From Candidatus Peregrinibacteria bacterium (GTDB lineage: Bacteria > Patescibacteriota > Gracilibacteria > UBA1369 > UM-FILTER-53-11), in NCBI GenBank assembly GCA_016186205.1, contig JACPMA010000001.1:124001-188000 (forward strand): a stretch of 64,000 nucleotides of DNA, read 5' to 3'. The notes under the pieces were generated by a model. The model did no database searches. It saw nothing but the letters and a program-made list of their open reading frames with translations, and had not been told where the DNA came from. A program made the position numbers and the translations under genes. Positions 18,502-29,133 of this stretch are shown piece after piece (the stretch's first letter is position 1; each line of letters starts with the position of its first letter).

Positions 18502-18780
18502 ATGAATAATAAGATCAAAATTATAAAATGGAGCATTTTTAGTATGGCGGTGCTCGTTTTAATGCTTGAATTTTATTTTTATTTAAAACCTTTTGGGTGT
18601 TCTCCTACATACTGTGACCCCAACGGTGTATGTAGAACTTATGGCATGTGCAATTCACGTCCTTATATATTAAGATTTATAGTTTTAGGTATTATTGATA
18701 TTATTTTGTGGTTTGTTTGGATAAGTATCCTGATATTTTTCAAAAAAAAGAAAACAATAGACAAATTTGCACTTCGTTGA
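18502..18780 (+). CDS. Small two-helix membrane protein
   Basis: 92 residues with two hydrophobic helices (IFSMAVLVLMLEFYFYL and LRFIVLGIIDIILWFVWISILIFF). Between them is a short loop with four cysteines (GCSPTYCDPNGVCRTYGMC), probably outside the cell and perhaps disulfide-bonded; the tail is Lys-rich. The base composition is markedly more AT-rich than neighbouring genes, which suggests recent acquisition. It sits just inside direct repeat copy A. No family recognised. Confidence 0.6.
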   Translation: MNNKIKIIKWSIFSMAVLVLMLEFYFYLKPFGCSPTYCDPNGVCRTYGMCNSRPYILRFIVLGIIDIILWFVWISILIFFKKKKTIDKFALR

Positions 18781-18959
18781 GCACAGCCATAGCCTGTTTA
18801 CTCGTTAAATAAAATGCTCCCAGATGCGCCGCATTATCGCATGCGATAACTTCTGATCTGTTATTTCGGCCGTCTCTTCCGGAAAACACGCAGCGATCCG
18901 TCAATACTCGCACAGTTCATGCAGGCAAGTTTTGCGCCAGATTCGTTTTTCTTTCCTTG

Positions 18960-19928
18960 TTATCTGTACAGCCACACCATTTGATCTATCTGCCTTTTGT
19001 GATGCATCGGATCGTGAGTGCGCCTAAGCCGCCAATCTTCCGGTGCTTTTTCTTCATGATCTATTAAACCAAGGTGAGCGATGCGTTCATGTTCTTTGCA
19101 TAGCGGCATAAGTCGGTCAGGATCATGCGTTTTTTCAAGCGCGAATCGCTGCGTGTGGTGGAGGATTTCATATGGTTTTACACAGCCGGGATAAGCGCAT
19201 TGGCCATTTGTTTTTTCGATAGCGTGATTTTTGACGGCCGCAGGAATGTGGCGCGATTTTGTGGCTATTGGTTGCGGTTTTTCCTGCTCAAGTTTTTCTT
19301 CACGTTCTGTTAAAAGTTTTTTCATGAGCGTGTTCCAGTCTTCAGCGCCCTTGAGCTTGAGTAGTTTTTGCGCGATTTCCGAATCCAACTCCATTTCAAT
19401 ATGCTCTTTTTGCGGCGAGGCTAGCCTATCCGGCGCCCCTGCCGCTGCCGTTTTTCTAGGTTCCGCAGTTTTTTTGTAACCTTGAATTTTCTCCCTAGGG
19501 AGAAAAACTCTCCTGTAATCACGTACATACGTTTCGAGCGTGTTTTTGCTCATGTCTCTAGCTTTTTCTGCCCAAAATGCTGCAGTATCCGCAGTTGCTA
19601 TTGTTGCAATCGGTCGCACGCGCTGAATTCCATGCGTCTCAACTATATGCAATAACTCCGGCTTGTCTTCAATTTTCCGTAGAACGCGGAGCGCCTCGTC
19701 AACACTCGCATGGCTCATGCCGGCCAATTTTGCGCAATATTCATAGATGCTCGAAAACCCTTTTTTGCGCCAGATTTGTTTTTCTTCAATGCGCGGCAAA
19801 AGCAGCGCGCACTTTTTCAGCCACTCGCGCGCATTGCGTCCGTAGCGCACAAATTGCGCGTGGATTATGCGCTCGCTTTCATTCACGCGTTCGCGCTTAG
19901 GCTTGCAGAATTTGAGTGAAGAATTCAT
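18960..19928 (-). CDS. HNH endonuclease-domain protein
   Basis: I take the ATG at 19928 (MNSSLKFCKPKRERVNESER); the frame is open further up, but that part crosses direct repeat copy B and looks non-coding. The 322-residue protein has a helical N-terminal region (WRKKGFSSIYEYCAKLAGMSHASVDEALRVLRK), a Lys/Glu-rich linker and a C-terminal HNH nuclease: NGQCAYPGCVKPYEILHH, then LMPLCKEHERIAH, with paired Cys and the HH metal ligands. The family is common in CPR genomes. It is flanked by 66-bp direct repeats, consistent with a mobile module. The target is unknown. Confidence 0.78.
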   Translation of the reverse strand: MNSSLKFCKPKRERVNESERIIHAQFVRYGRNAREWLKKCALLLPRIEEKQIWRKKGFSSIYEYCAKLAGMSHASVDEALRVLRKIEDKPELLHIVETHGIQRVRPIATIATADTAAFWAEKARDMSKNTLETYVRDYRRVFLPREKIQGYKKTAEPRKTAAAGAPDRLASPQKEHIEMELDSEIAQKLLKLKGAEDWNTLMKKLLTEREEKLEQEKPQPIATKSRHIPAAVKNHAIEKTNGQCAYPGCVKPYEILHHTQRFALEKTHDPDRLMPLCKEHERIAHLGLIDHEEKAPEDWRLRRTHDPMHHKRQIDQMVWLYR

Positions 19929-20045
19929 AACAATTGATATTTCCATGCGCCCAAATTTTCCCATTCCATAAGCCAAAAATCCATCATTTTCGCTTGGCAA
20001 AACATGCTTATAAATACATAAACTATTTCGCATAACATCCGCGCC

Positions 20046-20111
20046 GCAAGGTGTATGGATTTGCATAACCGAAGTGATTTCGCATAAGAACCTTCTGCGG
20101 GCAGTTATATG
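20046..20111 (+). repeat. Direct repeat copy B
   Basis: Second copy of the 66-bp repeat (see 18389-18454), in the same orientation. Together they bracket the HNH and membrane-protein genes. The copy ends about 50 nt before the GNAT gene. Confidence 0.7.
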
Positions 20112-20159
20112 ACGTGTTGTTTTTCTTTTCTTTTTGGTAGAACATATAATCAAATTATT

Positions 20160-20642
20160 ATGGAGATTAGAAAAGCAAAGCTGAAAGACATAAAACAAAT
20201 AACTGATTACGGAGTCAGTTTATTAAAACAACATTATGAGCTTGATACATATTTTGCCCCTGCCAAAAATCTATATGAAGTCTATCGAAAATTTTTTAAA
20301 GGGTGTGTCTATTCCAAAAACAGATATCTTTTAGTTGCAGAGGAAAAGGGAAAGATAGTGGGTTATGCTATAGGAGAACTCGGCTCAAGACCGCCAGTAT
20401 TCAAAATCAGAAAATTTGGTTTTATAAGTGACGTATTTGTAGAAAAAAATTTCCGAAAATTAGGAATAGCAAAACAATTTCTATTGGAACTAAAGAAATG
20501 GTTTAAAAGTAAAAAACTGAACCACATCGAATTAACAGTACATGTAAAAAATGAAATTGGTAAAAAGGCGTGGGCGAAATATGGTTTAGAAGATTATATA
20601 ATCAAAAAAAGAGTAGAAATGGAAAAATTTAGCATCATATAG
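20160..20642 (+). CDS. GNAT family N-acetyltransferase
   Basis: 160 residues from the ATG at 20160 (MEIRKAKLKDIKQITDYGVS); the frame is open upstream but runs into the repeat. A TATAAT at 20145-20150 leaves nine bases before the ATG. The acetyl-CoA motif is present: FISDVFVEKNFRKLGIAKQFLLELKKWF (V-x-x-x-F-R-x-x-G-I/A). The substrate is unknown. Codon use is AT-rich compared with surrounding housekeeping genes, fitting an accessory gene near the repeat-flanked module. Confidence 0.85.
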   Translation: MEIRKAKLKDIKQITDYGVSLLKQHYELDTYFAPAKNLYEVYRKFFKGCVYSKNRYLLVAEEKGKIVGYAIGELGSRPPVFKIRKFGFISDVFVEKNFRKLGIAKQFLLELKKWFKSKKLNHIELTVHVKNEIGKKAWAKYGLEDYIIKKRVEMEKFSII

Positions 20643-20652
20643 CAGCTAGCCT

Positions 20653-22362
20653 CTATTTTCGTAATTCCTCCAGCGCCCTCTCCATCTGCGGATCGCGGTT
20701 AGCTGTGCGGTCTTCGTCGGTCATTTTTACTTCGATGTCCGGCGCAATGCCGTTTTTTTCAATGGAGCGGCCGCTGGGAGTGAGCCATTCTGCAACGGTC
20801 AAACGCAAAGTTGAACCGTCGCTGAAATCGGAAAGCTCCTGCACCGTGCCTTTGCCGTATGTTTTTTCGCCAATTACTTTTGCCAAGCCGTAATCCTGCA
20901 AAGCGCCGGCGAGAATTTCTGAAGCAGAAGCACTTCCTTCATTCACTAGCATGACAATTTTGAAAGAAGCCAGCTCCGCATTTCCCTGTGACACATGATA
21001 TTCTTCGCGGTCCGCATATTTTACAGTCGTTACGCGGTCACCGTTTTTCACAAAATATCCGGCAATCGAGAGCGCAGTATTAAGGAAGCCGCCTGGATTA
21101 TTCCGAAGATCGAGTACTATGCCTTTCGCTTTTTTCTTTTGTATTGCTTCCTCGACATCTATAAATTCGCCGAGCGTATTTTCTCCAAAACTGCTCAATA
21201 CCACTTTGGCAATATTATCGTCAGTCCAGCTCACTGAAGCGGAAATAAGTTTGATGACGTCGCGCGTTATTGTGTATGTGAGTTTTTCCGTCTTGCGTCT
21301 GATGAGGAGTTTCACCTGCGTTCCTTTTTTCCCTTTAATCCGGCTTACCACAGCCGTTAAACTCATGCCTTTTATATCAACGTCGTCCACAGCAGTGATT
21401 ACGTCGTTCGTGCGCAAGCCAGCTTTTTCCGCAGGCGATCCAACGATCGGAGATATCACCACAACTTCATCATCTTTCATTTGAAGAACCGCGCCGATGC
21501 CTTCAATTTCTCCGCTCAAACTTTCCAAAATCGCATTGTCTCCCGGCCGTTCAAAAGAACTGTGTTTGTCGCCGATTTCCTTCACCATTCCTTCTATGCT
21601 GCCGTAGATAACTTGCTCGCGGTTAAGATCGCCGCGCTTCAAATAGTTTTGAAAAATGCGATTCCACGCCGCAACCATGATGTCGAATTTCGGATTCCGC
21701 GTGAGGTCGGATTCCATGGTCGGCAAAATAGTCACCGTAAGCGTCGGGCCGGCACTTTTTACAAGCCGGAGCATGTGAGCAGCTTCCCCGCGCTTTAGGC
21801 GGCTGAACGGTTTTGCTTTCCCATGCGGGAGGAGATTCAGCGCCACAGCCTTTGCAACAAGCGGAGCAATCGGCGAATTCGGCGTCAAGTCAGTTGTCTT
21901 CCAGTTTGCTTCATCAAAAATTTTCGGCACCGGAATGCCTTCAAGATTAAAAATCCACGCAATGGCTTCTTTGCGCGTTATGGGATTTTTCGGTTTGAAT
22001 GTGCGCGGTTTGCCTTTTTCGAAACTTACAATGCCGAGGTCCAGCAATTTATAAATATACGGCGCATACGCGGTTTCTTTCGGTGCTATGTCAGTAAAAC
22101 GAAGGGGCGTTTTCGGTTCATAATTGTCGGCGGTAAATCCTGCATTTTTTAGGAGCCATTTTGAGAAAACTTCGCGCGTTACATTTACATCCGCCTGAAA
22201 TTTATCTTCCTGCACAGCGCCAAGCTGTTCGAGGTATTGGACGTCCTGGAAGTATGGAGAATCCGCATGGACATCCGGAAAACCCGCTGCCGCAAAAGGA
22301 ATTTGGATAAAAAAGACAGCCGCAAAAGTAATAGCGAAAACCAGAGACGAAATTTTTTTCAT
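20653..22362 (-). CDS. Carboxyl-terminal processing protease (S41) with SLH and PDZ domains
   Basis: Exported serine protease of the CtpA/Tsp family. Order: signal peptide (SSLVFAITFAAVFFIQIPFAAA), three S-layer homology repeats to about residue 190 (FPDVHADSPYFQDVQYLEQLG; FTDIAPKETAYAPYIYKLLDLG), then a PDZ domain (VVISPIVGSPAEKAGLRTNDVI) and the S41 domain with NEGSASASEILAGAL (catalytic Ser) and GEKTYGKGTVQ (catalytic Lys). Length is 569 residues. The SLH part likely ties it to the cell wall or S-layer. It is divergent from the FecR-domain gene. Confidence 0.9.
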   Translation of the reverse strand: MKKISSLVFAITFAAVFFIQIPFAAAGFPDVHADSPYFQDVQYLEQLGAVQEDKFQADVNVTREVFSKWLLKNAGFTADNYEPKTPLRFTDIAPKETAYAPYIYKLLDLGIVSFEKGKPRTFKPKNPITRKEAIAWIFNLEGIPVPKIFDEANWKTTDLTPNSPIAPLVAKAVALNLLPHGKAKPFSRLKRGEAAHMLRLVKSAGPTLTVTILPTMESDLTRNPKFDIMVAAWNRIFQNYLKRGDLNREQVIYGSIEGMVKEIGDKHSSFERPGDNAILESLSGEIEGIGAVLQMKDDEVVVISPIVGSPAEKAGLRTNDVITAVDDVDIKGMSLTAVVSRIKGKKGTQVKLLIRRKTEKLTYTITRDVIKLISASVSWTDDNIAKVVLSSFGENTLGEFIDVEEAIQKKKAKGIVLDLRNNPGGFLNTALSIAGYFVKNGDRVTTVKYADREEYHVSQGNAELASFKIVMLVNEGSASASEILAGALQDYGLAKVIGEKTYGKGTVQELSDFSDGSTLRLTVAEWLTPSGRSIEKNGIAPDIEVKMTDEDRTANRDPQMERALEELRK

Positions 22363-22418
22363 ACCGATTTATATTACGGAGCCTGTTCCAAATTTGCTAC
22401 TCGCAGCTACTATTACAA

Positions 22419-22447
22419 TTGACATAATTACAGATCAGTAGTATAAT
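22419..22447 (+). promoter_or_regulatory. Consensus promoter of the FecR-domain gene
   Basis: A perfect TTGACA (22419-22424), 17-bp spacer and TATAAT (22442-22447). The start near 22454 puts palindromic element copy 1 in the 5' leader. Confidence 0.8.
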
Positions 22448-22460
22448 TTATAGATTAACA

Positions 22461-22504
22461 GGCCGAGCCACAGCGAGGCTAAAAATAGCGCGGCCGAAGG
22501 CCGC
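22461..22504 (+). repeat. Palindromic mini-element, copy 1
   Basis: GGCCGAGCCACAGCGAGGCT, AT-rich centre, then GCGGCC-GAA-GGCCGC. Flanked on both sides by AACA (22457-22460 and 22505-22508), a likely target duplication. It lies in the leader of the next gene, ending 6 nt before the ATG at 22511. Confidence 0.75.
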
Positions 22505-22510
22505 AACAAT

Positions 22511-24883
22511 ATGAAATTTTTCAAGAAATTATTCCTAGGAATTTTTTCCATTGCATTAGTCGCCGGTACGTTTTTTCTTGATGAGCGCCTTGCGACTGTC
22601 AAAGGCGAAAGCGGCCCTATTCCGGTGCGGGTTATTGAAAAAGGACCGGATGCGGATACGATTTTTGAAAATGATGCATATGCATTTAAAAGCGGCGCGT
22701 CCAAAAGGCTTGTTATAGAACTTTTCGAGAATGCCGTGCTTCGTTTTGCCCCGAATACTTCCGGAGCGCTCGTATTTCAGCCCGGAGATGCCAGCAATAG
22801 ACATGCTGAACTTTCTCTTGCGCAGGGAAGAATTTGGGTGAATTCTTTTGCCTCTCCGCTGTCGCTCGTCATAAAGACGAAGGCAGTTTCTGTCACCGCT
22901 TCGCCCGGCGTTTTTGACATTATTTATCAAGACGGAAAAGTTGATATCACAGCCCGCCGCAGAAGCGCAGTTATTGGATTTTTGGGCAATGAACTTGTGC
23001 TTCCTGAAGGTCGTAGCATGAGCATTTCCGAAGCGAAGATAAATGCGTCGGCCTCGGCCATTGCAAAACTCCGCTATTCAAAACTCTTTAAGGAATTCCC
23101 GTTTTTCGCTCAAGAAAAATCGGACGATTGGATGCGGGATAATGCGAGGGATGATGAGGTTTTTCTTGCAGAATTTGAGCGTAAGCGCGATAAATCCATT
23201 CGAGAAGCCGGTCCTCATTTCGGGTCTGACGATATATCTATTTTTTCCCGTTTAGGCGAATTGATGAAGCAGTCCGCCATCACGCTCACTTTTGATCCGC
23301 AGAAAAAAGAAGAGCGGGAAATCAATCTTGTTTTTCAGTATTTTGATGCGGCGGCGTATTATTTTTTGACCGGCAACGAAGCGGCCGGACAAAAATGGCT
23401 GTTCGTTTTTCAAAAAAAATCTGAATTGTTCCGCGACAAACCTGTTTTCCAGAACGGACTTGTGCGGCGTCTGGATCAATTTTCCATAGCTTCTTCCGCA
23501 GCGTCCGGCGCATCGGCAAGCAGCCGGTTTTTCGATATGAAACTTGCGCTTCGCGATGCCGGAGATCCTTCCGTGCTGGCAAAACTCAATTTTGCCTTTG
23601 AAGATATTGAAGATGCGCTGGCAGCCGGCAGCGATACAGAAACGCAGGCGCGCGTTTTAAAACTTCTCCGTCTCTATGGCGGTTTGGTTGACGGTTCGAT
23701 CCGCCGAGTGAAAAATTCGCAAGCATCAACGCAGCTTTTCGTTCAATACATCCGTTTTCAGGATTTTCTCCGCCGGCACCCGGAATTCATCCGCGAAGAA
23801 TTTTTAAAAATCGGCAATCTTTATGAAATTGCGTATGTCGATCTGCTGGAAACAAAGGAGCAGGCCGATGACGAGCGCCAATTTTTCATGAATGAAAAGT
23901 TGAAGCAGATTCAAATGATCCGCGATTTCATGAACAAGGAGGTTATTCCGTTTCAGGACGGCCGCCGCTCGATCCTTGCATTGGCTAATCAAATTGAAAC
24001 CATCAAACCGGCATTTTCCGATACGGCCGTGGCGTCGTATTTTGACGATCAGATTAAGGATCTTTCTCCTTTTCTTGCTTTCTTGCGTTCCAGCCGTGCG
24101 GAAAATCTCCGCGGAAGTTTTGAAAAAGATTTCCAGGAATTTGAAACGAATCTTTCCGATCTTCAAAAAGTTACGGCGCTGCTCGGCGCGGCAACAGGCG
24201 GTACGCAGATTTCGGCTTTCCGAAGGGAAGAACTTGCCGGCATCGTGGCGACTGATCTCGGCGGAATCGATGCGGTGAATATCAAAATTATTCTTCCGGA
24301 AGGGGAGGATGATCCGCGCGTAAAAGTCGTGAGCGCGGAGTTTGAAGGGAAAATTTGGAGCGGCACATACGACACTTCGCGCAAAGTTTTGAGCGATATC
24401 GTTTTTGACAGTCAGAAAATTCCGAATGCGATCCGTTTGGAAAACACGGCGAAATTTTTCCTCTTCCAAATGGGAAAGGCTGTTCTTCCGACCGGCGTGA
24501 CTCCGGAATCGCTTACCGAGGCCGTTTCTCCGGAATCGCTTCTCGAGCGCGCTGCAAAAACCAAACTTCTGGAGGAATTGAAAAAATTGGATATTTCCGT
24601 TGAGGAAAAATATCTCGGTTTGGAAAATTTGAATGATGGCGTGATACACGTGCGCTTGGCTTTGCTTGGGGAAGGCGCGGATGCCAAGGTATTTTCTTTT
24701 GATGTTTCGCAGAATGTGAGCGTGGCAAGCCGGCTTAAAGTCCAGACCGTTTCCGGTGAAATTCCGGTAAATGACGAGTTTGGCCTGCGCGAATTGCCCA
24801 CGAAAGTGGAACAGATTTACCAGCGTGCCGTATTTGAAAAACAGAAGGAAGAGGAGCTTAAGAAAATGTTAAATGACGAATGA
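22511..24883 (+). CDS. FecR-domain membrane-anchored protein
   Basis: 790 residues. An N-terminal membrane helix (LFLGIFSIALVAGTFFL) is followed by a FecR-like domain to about residue 190 (LSLAQGRIWVNSFASPLSLVIKTKAVSVTASPGVFDI), which in other bacteria binds sensors or forms beta-sandwich scaffolds. The remainder is long, mostly helical and charged (many Phe-Glu-Asp-Lys segments), ending in a Lys/Glu tail, with no domain I recognise. There is no FecI sigma factor nearby, so a structural envelope role is more likely than iron signalling. Confidence 0.72.
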   Translation: MKFFKKLFLGIFSIALVAGTFFLDERLATVKGESGPIPVRVIEKGPDADTIFENDAYAFKSGASKRLVIELFENAVLRFAPNTSGALVFQPGDASNRHAELSLAQGRIWVNSFASPLSLVIKTKAVSVTASPGVFDIIYQDGKVDITARRRSAVIGFLGNELVLPEGRSMSISEAKINASASAIAKLRYSKLFKEFPFFAQEKSDDWMRDNARDDEVFLAEFERKRDKSIREAGPHFGSDDISIFSRLGELMKQSAITLTFDPQKKEEREINLVFQYFDAAAYYFLTGNEAAGQKWLFVFQKKSELFRDKPVFQNGLVRRLDQFSIASSAASGASASSRFFDMKLALRDAGDPSVLAKLNFAFEDIEDALAAGSDTETQARVLKLLRLYGGLVDGSIRRVKNSQASTQLFVQYIRFQDFLRRHPEFIREEFLKIGNLYEIAYVDLLETKEQADDERQFFMNEKLKQIQMIRDFMNKEVIPFQDGRRSILALANQIETIKPAFSDTAVASYFDDQIKDLSPFLAFLRSSRAENLRGSFEKDFQEFETNLSDLQKVTALLGAATGGTQISAFRREELAGIVATDLGGIDAVNIKIILPEGEDDPRVKVVSAEFEGKIWSGTYDTSRKVLSDIVFDSQKIPNAIRLENTAKFFLFQMGKAVLPTGVTPESLTEAVSPESLLERAAKTKLLEELKKLDISVEEKYLGLENLNDGVIHVRLALLGEGADAKVFSFDVSQNVSVASRLKVQTVSGEIPVNDEFGLRELPTKVEQIYQRAVFEKQKEEELKKMLNDE

Positions 24884-26917
<2,034 letters not shown>

Positions 26918-26932
26918 CAGGCCGATACTTAT

Positions 26933-27136
26933 ATGATTCATCTCAAAAAATCTTCCAAGGAATCGAATGAAAAGCTGATCTCGCGCTTCCAAAAAAAGGT
27001 GCAGGGGAGCCGCATTATCACGCAATCGAAAGAGCGGATGTATTACAAGAAACCTATAAAGAAAGGCGGAATTCGCAAGCGAGCTATAATGCGCGAGCAT
27101 TATCGGGCAGTGCGCGAGAAGCAAAAATATTTGTAG
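26933..27136 (+). CDS. rpsU: Ribosomal protein bS21
   Basis: 67 residues, highly basic. The pattern MIHLKKSSKESNEKLISRF, then an RxxYYKKP motif (SKERMYYKKPIKKGGIRKRA) and a basic C-terminal helix is that of bS21, which joins the 30S platform near the 16S 3' end and helps initiation. That is of interest here because the anti-SD is altered. Between gyrB (15 nt) and prmC (5 nt), it is clearly in the same transcript. The family call is by eye. Confidence 0.8.
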   Translation: MIHLKKSSKESNEKLISRFQKKVQGSRIITQSKERMYYKKPIKKGGIRKRAIMREHYRAVREKQKYL

Positions 27137-27141
27137 GTTTT

Positions 27142-28029
27142 ATGAATGTTTCTTGTGCCCTCTCGGATGCGAGAGCGATTTTAAGCGATCAGACAGAAGC
27201 GGAGATTCTTCTCTCTTTTGCTATGCGGAGAAAGAGGGAATTTTTGATTAGCCATCCTGAGGCGAAAATTTTGCCGACTGCTTTGCGGCGATTTCGAATG
27301 CTTTCTGCAAAACGTTCCAGCGGCGTGCCGATAGCGTATCTTACTGGCCATAAGGAATTTTATGGACTTGATTTTTGTATGGAGCCGGGGGTATTCATAC
27401 CGCGCCCGGAAACAGAAATACTTGTTGAAGAAGTGTTCAATGTCTATCGCAAAAATTACGAATTACGAATGACGAATTATAAATTGCGAATTTGCGACAT
27501 TGGCACTGGCTCCGGCTGTTTAGCGATAACACTTGCAAAGCATTTGTCGAAGGCACATGTCACGGCGGTCGATATTTCGCCAAAAGCGCTTAAGCTTGCC
27601 AAAAAAAACGCGCAGATTCATTCAGTTGCGGATCGTATTACGTTTTTTAAAAGCGATCTTCTGGATGTCATTGCGAGCAAGGTGAAGCAATCTCCTTTTG
27701 ATATTATCATTACAAATTTGCCGTATATAGGTCTGAACGAAGATAATTTTGTAAGTAAAGAAGTTTTGGATTATGAGCCTGCACAAGCTCTTTTTGGCGG
27801 CGAAACCGGTCTGGAGCTTTTTGAAAAACTTTTTCAACAAATTATCGCTATGCGTTTTAAACCGCAGTGGCTTATTGCTGAAATTGGATTCTCGCAGCAG
27901 CAAGCGCTTGCAAAGCTCATAAAAAAATATTTTGGAAACACAGCCGTGTTATGGAAGAATGATCTTGCTGGACTACCTAGAATGTTTACCATTTTTTTTA
28001 ATAAAAGCGCCTCGCTGCGCTCGGCGTGA
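27142..28029 (+). CDS. prmC: Peptide chain release factor N5-glutamine methyltransferase
   Basis: Methylates the GGQ glutamine of release factors; the gene for RF1 follows with a 4-nt overlap. Motifs: [23 protein letters not shown] site [15 protein letters not shown], and NLPYI where most have NPPY. Length 295. Two oddities: a microsatellite-derived stretch (about [14 protein letters not shown]) lies just before the SAM motif, and the C-terminal tail ASLRSA is encoded by a palindromic GCCTCGCTGCGCTCGGC-type sequence. The N-terminal helical domain seems short. Confidence 0.93.
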   Translation: MNVSCALSDARAILSDQTEAEILLSFAMRRKREFLISHPEAKILPTALRRFRMLSAKRSSGVPIAYLTGHKEFYGLDFCMEPGVFIPRPETEILVEEVFNVYRKNYELRMTNYKLRICDIGTGSGCLAITLAKHLSKAHVTAVDISPKALKLAKKNAQIHSVADRITFFKSDLLDVIASKVKQSPFDIIITNLPYIGLNEDNFVSKEVLDYEPAQALFGGETGLELFEKLFQQIIAMRFKPQWLIAEIGFSQQQALAKLIKKYFGNTAVLWKNDLAGLPRMFTIFFNKSASLRSA

Positions 28030-29093
28030 TGCACGAAAAACTCAAAAAACTTGCTAAAGAATATGATGAGCTTTTGCTTAGTTTAAGCGATCCGGCAGTT
28101 ATCAATATTCAAGCGGAATACCGCCGTTGTGGAAAAAGAAAAAGCGAAATCGAGCCCGCGGTTTTGCTGTATCGAGAGCTCTTGAATGCGCAAAAACAAA
28201 TACGAGACGCGCAAGAACTTTTAAAGAGTTCAGATGCGGAAATGCGCGTCCTAGCCAATGAAGAATTTGAAGCTGGCAAAGCGGCTGCGGAGGCCTGCGA
28301 AGAAAAATTAAAAATCGAACTTCTCCCAAAGGATCCGGATGATGCAAAAGACTGCATTATGGAAATCCGCGCAGGAACCGGCGGAGAAGAAGCCGCACTT
28401 TTTGCCGGCGATCTTTCCAGAATGTATATGCGATTTTCAGAACGGCAGAAATGGAAAGCGGAATTGTTGAGCAGAAGCGACGCGAGCGCAGGAGGCGCGA
28501 AGGAAATTATTTTTGCGGTTCGCGGCCATGGCGCCTACGGAAAATTGAAATATGAAAGCGGCGTGCATCGTGTTCAGCGCATACCGACGACTGAAGCTAA
28601 AGGCCGCGTCCACACTTCGACGGCCACCGTTGCGGTGCTTCCGGAAGTTGAAGAAATCGATATAGCCATTCGTCCGGAAGAATTGAAAATTGATACATTT
28701 CGCGCTGGCGGCGCAGGCGGACAGCATGTGAATAAAACTGAATCCGCTGTGCGCATTACGCATATTCCGACCGGCGTTGTGGTGGCATGCCAAGATGAAC
28801 GCAGCCAGCTTCAGAATCGCGCCAAGGCAATGGATATTCTGCGTTCAAGGCTCTATATGCACCAAAAAGAACAGCAGGAAAAAGAGCGTCGCTCTGCGCG
28901 CTTATCGCAAATCGGGACCGGCGAGCGCAGCGAAAAAATTCGCACGTATAATTTTCCACAGGATCGCATAACGGATCATAGAATTAAAGAAAGCTTCAGC
29001 AATTTGCCGGATATTTTGGATGGAAATATTTCACCGATTCTCGAAAAACTCATTATTGAAGATCAGGCTAGATTGCTTGCTGCATCTGATTAA
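28026..29093 (+). CDS. prfA: Peptide chain release factor 1
   Basis: Terminates translation at UAA/UAG. The GGQ motif is in [19 protein letters not shown]; the codon-recognition tripeptide appears as P-T-T in [13 protein letters not shown], close to the PxT of RF1. The protein ends in the usual [13 protein letters not shown] region. 355 residues, normal. The start overlaps prmC by 4 nt (ATGA-type coupling), so modifier and target are made together. Confidence 0.95.
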   Translation: MMHEKLKKLAKEYDELLLSLSDPAVINIQAEYRRCGKRKSEIEPAVLLYRELLNAQKQIRDAQELLKSSDAEMRVLANEEFEAGKAAAEACEEKLKIELLPKDPDDAKDCIMEIRAGTGGEEAALFAGDLSRMYMRFSERQKWKAELLSRSDASAGGAKEIIFAVRGHGAYGKLKYESGVHRVQRIPTTEAKGRVHTSTATVAVLPEVEEIDIAIRPEELKIDTFRAGGAGGQHVNKTESAVRITHIPTGVVVACQDERSQLQNRAKAMDILRSRLYMHQKEQQEKERRSARLSQIGTGERSEKIRTYNFPQDRITDHRIKESFSNLPDILDGNISPILEKLIIEDQARLLAASD

Positions 29094-29133
29094 ATATGGT
29101 AAAATAGTATGAATACTAAAATAAAAAATAAAT

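Noticed and set aside
19929-20198. N-terminal extension of the HNH protein
   Set aside because: It crosses direct repeat copy B and the promoter side of the GNAT gene, and its composition is unlike a protein.
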